Source: Henricia sp. BOLD:AAB3569
Taxonomy: Eukaryota > Echinodermata > Asteroidea > Spinulosida > Echinasteridae
Reading direction: 5' to 3'
Assembly (NCBI GenBank): GCA_037783545.1
Contig: JBBELK010001423.1
Span: forward strand, 1-64,000
DNA: 64,000 nucleotides
The position numbers were made by a program, and so were the translations under genes. The notes under the pieces are model-generated. The model had not been told where the DNA came from and ran no database searches. It saw nothing but the letters and a program-made list of their open reading frames with translations. Below, in pieces: positions 57,784-64,000 of this stretch. Each line of letters opens with the position of its first letter. Position 1 is the stretch's first letter.

Positions 57784-57815
57784 AGTGGGGGGGCGGGGGG
57801 CGGGGGGTGGGGGGA
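57784..57815 (+). promoter_or_regulatory. G-quadruplex-type G tract
   Basis: G7-C-G6-C-G6-T-G6 runs with one-base loops, an ideal G-quadruplex sequence on the plus strand. It lies about 490 bases upstream of the candidate TATA box of the receptor gene. A regulatory role is only a possibility. Confidence 0.6.
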
Positions 57816-57845
57816 TAAATGGTAAACTTAGTGCAAATTGAAAAT

Positions 57846-58084
57846 TGGGGCCAATTTCATGGCGCTGCTAAGCACAAACATTTGCCAAGCACAGGATTTA
57901 TTTGCCTTATAAAATGGATTAGGCCAAAAATATTCGCCAACTTGTGTTCTTCACAAGAGTAGGAGAATACCTTTCGATACACATAACTTACGATTTTGGC
58001 TGGCAATTCATTTTTACAAAATAAAGCAAACAAATCCTGTGCTAAGCAAATTGTTTTGCTTAGCAGCGCCATGAAATTGGCCTC
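57846..58084. mobile_element. GGGGCCAATTTCATGG foldback family, complete copy
   Basis: TTGGGGCCAATTTCATGGCGC to GCGCCATGAAATTGGCCTCA, with GCTAAGCAC/GTGCTAAGC and CAGGATTTATTTG/CAAATCCTG inverted inside. The 160-aa minus frame 57857-58339 runs through it and is spurious. Confidence 0.88.
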
Positions 58085-58393
58085 AGGTCTTAAAGGCACA
58101 GGCTCGTCTGCAATGCGCGCGCGCCAAATTCGTGCCACGAAATACGCAGCTCCATGCCAAACAAAATGAATGTATTGTGTGCTAGACCTGCCTTGTCTGC
58201 AGGAAACATTGTGACCTCGGGGATAAGACGTGACTTCGTGGTCACGTGTCGTATAAAATGTTGGCCAATGAGGGCGCAAACAGATTAGCCCTTCCCAGCG
58301 CCCAGTATGGGCGGTGGGAACGAGCGAACCCTGTCCCACCTATTGTTTGGATGTCATGTCGCTCGTACGTACCCCTTAAGTTGCTAGTACCAC

Positions 58394-58625
58394 CAGGGGC
58401 CAATTTTATAGAGTTACTTAAGCATGAAAAATTGCTTAAGCATAAATGACTTTGCTTGATAAAATTAGGTTACCAGCAAAAATTTCATGTGATTGTCATG
58501 GTAATGAACTGTCCTCTAAGTAACACTGGTCATACACTATTTCTATCACATGAGGATTTCACTGGTAACATTCTCTACTGAGCAAGAGTTTTTTGTGTTT
58601 AAACACCTCTATGAAATTGGCCCCA
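58394..58625. mobile_element. GGGGCCAATTTCATGG foldback family, diverged complete copy
   Basis: CAGGGGCCAATTTTATAGAG to CTCTATGAAATTGGCCCCAG. It is a distinct subfamily of the elements at 27203, 47460 and 57846. Confidence 0.85.
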
Positions 58626-58629
58626 GTTT

Positions 58630-59419
58630 CTATACCAACCGCCCTTACAGGCCGCTGGGACTAGACGAGACGATACGTGCAAAGCGCGAAGGTTTGAAAT
58701 GACTCATCACCAATGTGGCTCCCACCGCACCCAAAATGCCGCCCACGCTTTCCCTGCCGATATACAACACAATATTATTCGTATTTTAGAAGCATGGCAG
58801 AACAAAAATTGCTAGGGCGCAATTTTATTTGGGTACGAGTTTTTTTTATTACACTATTTTATACACGTTAAGCCCCTTTCCCACAGAGGTACATGTAGAT
58901 TGGAATACGACCACAGGCGATCTATACAGGATTTTCCCAGAAACAAGAGACTGTCTCACATACGCGGCGGCACAGCAAATACTTCCTGGAGTACACATTT
59001 ATAATGATGGATCATTGTAGAAAATGTATCACAAAAGAAAGCACCCAGAGAAATTCATTCCTGTCTTTCGCATGGATAAACATTAAATTAGCGTTAGGCG
59101 CATATATTATACATGTAGGCCTACTCTAAAAAGCGCGTCTAATTCTAAGTATAAAAGCATAGGCCTATAACGAAATACATTACAGAGATCATCATTGCAC
59201 TTCAGTTTTAGTTACCAAATCAGAAGTGAATTCATTCTGTATTTCAAGTGTGACTCGCTCTACAAAAAACATGAATATAATGTGGCAGAGTCTTGGCTGC
59301 GTTTTCGCAATCACAACCACAAATACGTTTCTGAGATAACCAGTGGCTCAACCAGTCGGGTGTGAGCAAAGATGATATAGCGCTGTAGGCACAAAATAAC
59401 CACTCTACCCCGACTTCCG
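58630..59419. other. Upstream of receptor gene, no feature seen
   Basis: Mixed-composition sequence. I find no exon or repeat to report. Confidence 0.4.
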
Positions 59420-59739
59420 TAGTACGTCAAGGCGCCATTTTAGTAAGCAAACTAGACGCGCCTCATGCCAGTCTGACATGCCTCTGATCGCGGATGCTGC
59501 TGTAAATACTGCAGTCGATTTCACGAAACCTTACGCACTGCGTAAGCCCACTTGCGCAACCTTTTATTGTGTAAGTTGCGCAACATTTCTACAATAATTA
59601 CACGCAAGCCATTGAACCTATGCCATTACGCACTTTTTCGTGAAACCGGCTGCTGTTCAGCAAAACACAGATGACACCACGAGAGGCATAACAGACATAC
59701 ACGAGGCGCGTCTGCCGAAAATGGCGCCTTGACGTACTA
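59420..59739. mobile_element. TIR element (TAGTACGTCAAGGCGCC ends) with a second element nested inside
   Basis: GTAGTACGTCAAGGCGCCATTTT and AAAATGGCGCCTTGACGTACTA are inverted, followed inward by GCGCCTCATGCC/GAGGCATAAC. Inside, 59512-59655 has its own inverted ends (CGATTTCACGAAAC / TTTCGTGAAACCGG) and a palindromic CGCAC-GCGTAAG core. Confidence 0.82.
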
Positions 59740-60923
59740 CACTTTATTGTACGTGATTTCGCATGAGTGGTCTGTCTTGCGAGTATAGTACGGCGCTACA
59801 TTTTCTTTGGGTGTGAGCTACTTCAAAGGTCATCATTGGTAAAATTCGTGAAACGTCAGCAACAGGTTTTTGGTTATGTTCACGAAAACGCGACATGAGA
59901 CTATTTTCTTGCTGAGCGGGTCACGTTTAGGCCTATTTACAAACTGTACACGTCGATGCGTTTTTGCCATTATCCCCTATACAACTTGGTACAGGGAATT
60001 CAGCTTTTAACTTCAGTTTTGTTTTCGTAACGTCCTCCTGCCGTCCATCCATTGTGATTAATAAACCTTGTCGACGTTCCCAATGTATCATGGGATTGGA
60101 TGACCAACAATTTTTCACCAAAAGAGTGAACATGGTATTTTAACCAATCGAAATAGCCTTTCTATAGTTTTATAAAACTGGCGCCGTTCAAAAAAAAACA
60201 ATTTAAGTTTATTTCATATGCTGAATAAAAATAACGACGATGTTTGCAAAAATTCCATCTTTCCTTGATGATAAACGTGTGAGTAGATCATTTGTAAATC
60301 GCTATGCAGAAATGAGAGTACAATTGATACATTAGGTCATGTCCCCCGAGTCCCATAGGTTTGCGTGCAAATTGCTAACCTTAATGTTTGTCATCCAATC
60401 CCATTATGCCTTGAGAATGATGTCAATAAGACATAATGACATCATAATTCATTACATGTGCGACTTCCTATGTACAAACGGCTTGGTTTCGCACATGTAA
60501 ACAAGGTGTGTCGTCATTATTTAAATTAAAATATCAACGTTATGACGTCATCTAGCAATCGGACCAGGCTCAAGACTTGTCTAGTCTTCAATGCCCCTTT
60601 CAGTGACAGGCGCGGTTTTAAACACCCTTGCAATTTCTGTCTGCTGGCACATCCAAATAATTTGTTTTCCTTTGTCTTTAAAAAAGGCAAGGTTCTTTTA
60701 AGAGCAACAGACATAGATAGCTTTCTCCAGCCCTCCAACCCACCCCCGCCCCCTAAAAAAAAAAAAAAAACAAAAACAAAAACAAATCAAAAACAAAAAC
60801 ACAAAACAAAACAAATCGAGTCTAAAACTGCGCTTGTATAATCAAAACATCAAAAGCAAACGCATGCTGCAAAAAATATTTAATTAATATTAAACCTCAG
60901 TCTGCGGATAATTCCCTTAAAAC
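59740..60923. other. Between the two receptor genes
   Basis: Contains a weak inverted pair around TGGGATTGGATGAC (60090 and, inverted, 60390) and an A-rich tract 60756-60815 (poly-A with CAAAAA repeats). A minus-strand ATTAAA at 60884-60879 lies 40 bases past the gene-2 stop and may be its polyadenylation signal. Confidence 0.45.
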
Positions 60924-61123
60924 TTAATTGAGGGTGGAGATTGATGACGGCGTTCCGGTGAGACTGTCTGGGTCCATAGGATGAAAAACGTCAGGTTTGC
61001 TTGTCTCCTGGGCAACAACACATTCTTGTGGAGGCTGAGGCTGTTGGCGAGTTTGAGGGTTGGTCAAAGACGTCTCCTCATCATCAGGGTCAGCAACGGT
61101 CATGTTTGCGTCCCCAGCTTTAC
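60924..61123 (-). CDS. Last coding exon of a second TNFR-like gene (cytoplasmic tail)
   Basis: 200 nt, entered in phase 1 after TTATATTTGGCAG, ending in TAA. The 65 residues begin KAGDANMTVADPDDEETSLT, then a Gln/Pro-rich stretch, then VAQETSKPDVFHPMDP, and end SSISTLN. VAQET resembles the PVQET TRAF2/3 site of CD40. The VxQxT-x6-HPMxP arrangement is the same as in the tail of the neighbouring receptor (IKQDT-x6-HPMNP), as are entry phase and terminal position. The remaining exons must lie to the right of this window, because 61124-64000 holds only repeats. Tail only, so calling it a TNFR rests on the paralogy. Confidence 0.68.
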
Positions 61124-61189
61124 CTGCCAAATATAAGCCACTGATACAATGGTTTGGCAACTAGTCGCCATCTTGATACAGGCACAACA

Positions 61190-61290
61190 ATACCTTATCT
61201 AGACTGGTTTGATACACCACTTAGTACCTGTAATAAGTGGAATACAAGCAATCTCGTGGACCAGGAACCAGTCTAAGCAAAACATTGTTG
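61190..61290. mobile_element. Small TIR element (CTAGACTGGTT ends)
   Basis: TCTAGACTGGTT and GGAACCAGTCTA are inverted, about 75 bases apart. The same AACCAGTCTA motif marks small elements at 22.4 and 50.6 kb. Confidence 0.5.
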
Positions 61291-61642
61291 TACCTCCAAT
61301 AGACTACTAGGCTGCGTTCGGGCGTTCTCGTTACTCGGGAGTAATGCGTGCGCATTGCACTCGGGTCACATCACGCGAACGGCAAGTCGGCATTCCGCAT
61401 GCGCGAATGGCAATCAGTGAAGATGGCCGTCTCTTGCCATCACTGCACAAAAAACGCCGTTTTACTGCTCAAAAGAAACTGAGGAAATACAGGCCGTAAG
61501 TCGTGAGAACCTTTGATACCGTCTAAAACAAACCTTAGTGAGTTGTTGTTGCAGTTGCAGTTGACACGTTTAGCAAATTCACCAAAAATCCAACCTATAT
61601 CCCGCCATCTTCGTACTAATCACATGGCATTCGTCGGGAGTA

Positions 61643-62580
61643 ATACCCCCGTCACACCGGAGGCGCGGTGCCACTACGGTTTTTGGTCAAAACCGCCTTC
61701 AACGTAGTGACACCGCCAGGATTTTTTTTTATAGTTTTCCCCTACCCGTCACACATGTGTTTTTCTTCGCGGTGCTACTGCCGATCTGAACTGTTTGAAG
61801 ACTTTTAGAACACTGAAATTGAAGCAGAAAACCGAAGCTTTTATACTACAAAATATGCCCGCAGTGGCACCGTGCAAGCACCTCAGTGCAACCTCAGTGG
61901 AAACGCCATTGCCGTGCAAGCGCCTCAATAACACCGCCGGCACCGCCGTAGGAACGCAGTGGCACCGCAGTATAAGATCGCCAAATTTTCTAAAATTCCT
62001 TCCTGGCTCCGCAGTGGCACCCCCATACCCGCAGTGCTACCGTGGTAGCACCGCCATAACCGCAGTAGAACCGCCACGGGATCGCCGTAGGGTCGCCAGT
62101 CTACTTTTTCGGAGATTGCACGGCGGTTGTACTGCGGAGGCACGGCGGTGATGGAGGTGCTACTGCGGTCCTTGTAAAGTCCCACGGTCCTTGTAAAGTC
62201 CCACGGCGGTCATGGCGGTGCCGCGGCGATCCCGGTTTTGACAGTTTTCCGCGGTGCTACGGCGATCAATGGCGGAACCACTGCGGAACCACGGCGATCA
62301 TGGCGGTGCCACTGCGGTTTATGCCGTACAAGCACCGCAGTGGCGGGGGTATTAGAGCACACTCCCCATTTGTTGGTGATGGAGGTGCTACTGCGGTCCT
62401 TGTAAAGTCCCACGGTCCTTGTAAAGTCCCACGGCGGTCATGGCGGTGCCGCGGCGATCCCGGTTTTGACAGTTTTCCGCGGTGCTACGGCGATCAATGG
62501 CGGAACCACTGCGGAACCACGGCGATCATGGCGGTGCCACTGCGGTTTATGCCGTACAAGCACCGCAGTGGCGGGGGTAT
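61643..62580. mobile_element. Nested insertion rich in GCCGT/ACGGC, ends ATACCCCCGTCAC
   Basis: The left end ATACCCCCGTCAC is inverted against the right end GTGGCGGGGGTAT. The interior is GC-rich with dense imperfect repeats of ACCGC, GCGGT and CGGCGATC. The open frames through it (up to 155 aa) reflect this low-stop composition. Confidence 0.75.
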
Positions 62581-62605
62581 TATAGCACACTCCCCATTTG
62601 TTGGG
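62150..62605 (+). repeat. 228-bp tandem duplication across the nested element's right end
   Basis: 62150-62377 and 62378-62605 are nearly identical. Each holds its own doubled CACGGTCCTTGTAAAGTCC and extends past GCGGGGGTAT into the host element's AGCACACTCCCCATTTGTTG. Confidence 0.92.
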
Positions 62606-62702
62606 GAGTATCGAGAGCATACTCTCACTGACCCGAGTGTCGTTATTCTTGCCGTTCGCGCGCGCAGGAGTATGCTCGTGTTAACACGCCCGAACGCAGC
62701 CC

Positions 62703-63178
62703 TAAAGTGCGACGTCGTTGCCATGGTAATTGGGTCTAAACATTTGCTGGTAATCATGGTAATCTGAAACGTCCATTGGTATAGCACAAAAACAATTCAC
62801 TGGTTTTAGTGTAGACCCAATAACCATGGCAACACACAAAGGGTGACATTTTCACTTTAGTAGTCTATAGACCATATCAAATAGCTGCCATTATGTATAG
62901 GGCAACTATTGGCATTTAAATTGTCAACAATGCAAGCACAAAATGTGGAACAAAGAAACTGCCCTATAGGCCTAAGATGGTAGCTATTCGATACGGTCTT
63001 TATATAGAGTATGTGAACACGTCACCCTTTGTGTGTTGCCAAGATTACTGGGTCTGCACTAAAACCAATGAACCGTTTCTCTGCACTTTGCCAGTGTATG
63101 GATTCTTTAGATTTTATAATATACCAGCGAGTGTTTAGACCCAGTTACCCGGGAAGCTGTCATCACACTTTAGTAGTC
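62703..63178. mobile_element. Three-layer nested foldback
   Basis: Outer arms: CTAAAGTGCGACGTCG..GGTAATTGGGTCTAAACA near 62703-62750 against TGTTTAGACCCAGTTACC..CACACTTTAG near 63135-63175. Middle arms: GGTTTTAGTGTAGACCCA..GGCAACACACAAAGGGTGAC (62800-62848) against GTCACCCTTTGTGTGTTGCC..TGGGTCTGCACTAAAACC (63020-63067). Inner element: GACCATATCAAATAGCTGCC against TAGCTATTCGATACGGTC (62870-63000), a copy of the family at 34630. Confidence 0.82.
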
Positions 63179-63182
63179 TATT

Positions 63183-63370
63183 GAGCCTCTTCACGCGAGA
63201 GGACAGTTCAATTGCGTTTCTTGAATCAATTCTATGGAATGCAAACTGCTAATTGGAAAGGCGCCAGACTATGCGTTTCAATCCTCGTCTTGAATGCACA
63301 TACGTGGCACCTTTCCAATCAGAAGTTTGCATTCAACCGTCCTTCCGTGGCCGGCCGCGTGAATAGAGTC
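63183..63370. mobile_element. Foldback element
   Basis: GAGCCTCTTCACGCG against CGCGTGAATAGAGTC outside, and GAATGCAAACTGCTAATTGG-AAAGG against CCTTTCCAATC-GTTTGCATTC inside. Confidence 0.75.
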
Positions 63371-63805
63371 TTAATTTAAAAATCATTGTGAACAATTTTG
63401 TTGAACAAACAAAAGGCTGCACAATAATACTACTTCGCTGTTGGCTAATTTACAGACAAAAGTGCATGAACTATACAACATTTATTTTTATACCTTACAA
63501 CCACGGGCATAGGCTGATTTGGTCCTGGCGCGGGGTGGGATTTTCATGAAAGCAGAACTTCAATTCCTCACACGCCGAGGTCGTCAATCAGACCAGTTGC
63601 GTGATAAATTTGCATAAGTCCCGGAGTCACGCCTGATATTTACATAAATGCTAGAGTCCCGCCTTCGCGCTAGCGTACGAGTGACTCATGCAAGCACCAT
63701 ACTATATATCTGGCAAATCGGCCGTTTCCAGAGGGTGCACGCTGGCACATGGTAACCGTGCGGTACCTGGAATACCTCGCACATTATGCATTTTAAGCTG
63801 GACCG

Positions 63806-63836
<31 letters not shown>

Positions 63837-63839
63837 TAT
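63806..63839. repeat. (TTA)n microsatellite
   Basis: About ten TTA units followed by TTTATTTC. The sequence to the window end (CCATAGTGC/CACTGTCACTCGCAAG) looks retroposon-like, but I cannot assign it. Confidence 0.9.
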
Positions 63840-64000
63840 TTCTGGTATTCATACCAAGGATTCCCCAATAGTGCTCATTGCACTGTCACTCGCAAGCGTG
63901 AGGAAACCCATGAAGAATTATTAGAATTAGAAACTATGGCCAGAGACACCGGGGAATCCCTCCCCTTCTCTTCACGAAGAAATGCTCTGGGATCTTTAAA

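Larger units (their letters stand above)
61310..62702. mobile_element. TIR element with GCGTTCGGGCGT ends, copy 2, interrupted
   Basis: It starts GGCTGCGTTCGGGCGT and ends ACGCCCGAACGCAGCC. Both flanks match the reversed copy at 30113-30579. The 0.9-kb block 61643-62580 is absent from that copy and is a nested insertion. CTA on both sides may be a target duplication. Confidence 0.85.

Noticed and set aside
57857-58339. 160-codon minus frame
   Set aside because: It crosses a complete foldback element, and its residues mirror repeat sequence rather than a protein family.
61795-62767. Frames up to 155 codons in GC-rich DNA
   Set aside because: They run through the GCCGT repeats and the 228-bp tandem duplication; stops are rare by composition.

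Overview
This is a eukaryotic, intron-bearing genome window with no prokaryotic features. It is dominated by satellite DNA, foldback/terminal-inverted-repeat (TIR) elements, tRNA-derived SINEs and minisatellites. The dispersed repeats (short elements ending GGGGCCAATTTCATGGCGC, an element starting AAAGGCAGTATACATGTACA, abundant ACATGTA strings, and SINEs with a GGCAAG-CACTT tail) are the style I associate with echinoderms, most likely a sea star. That assignment is inference, not something proven here.

Layout. 1-16594 is one AT-rich satellite array of a 309-bp monomer with higher-order structure (13-mer about 4018 bp, 7-mer 2164 bp). 16595-34970 is gene-poor and repeat-rich: foldback elements, a tRNA-derived tandem array (20.4-21.5 kb), a 2.1-2.4 kb tandem segmental duplication (22.9-27.4 kb), MITEs, a hairpin with a tRNA T-arm at its tip (32.3 kb), and a diverged relic of the satellite (19.8 kb). 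35080-37205 is a 52-bp minisatellite.

The main gene is on the minus strand, 57207 to 37456. Eight coding exons, all joined by phase-1 introns, give an exact 801-nt reading frame (266 aa): signal peptide, one six-cysteine TNF-receptor-type domain like those of Fn14/BCMA/TACI, a Thr/Pro-rich stalk made by three related exons, one transmembrane helix and a 79-residue cytoplasmic tail exon. A TATA-like box and short 5' leader sit just upstream. A second, paralogous receptor gene lies upstream in tandem: only its last coding exon (60924-61123) is in the window. The two tails share, at identical spacing, a CD40-like [VI]xQ[DE]T core and an HPM[ND]P box six residues later. I regard this as the most interesting observation: a small tandem family of invertebrate single-CRD TNF receptors with a conserved candidate TRAF-docking module.

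The introns of this gene hold most of the other repeats: a 1-kb foldback, copies of several MITE/SINE families, two arrays of palindromic GCAAGCTTGC units, a pair of identical 131-bp inverted repeats, and a G/C-rich tract 0.1 kb before a stalk exon. 57.8-64 kb is again TIR elements, several of them nested. All exon calls come from reading splice signals and frame continuity by eye; no transcript or database evidence was available.
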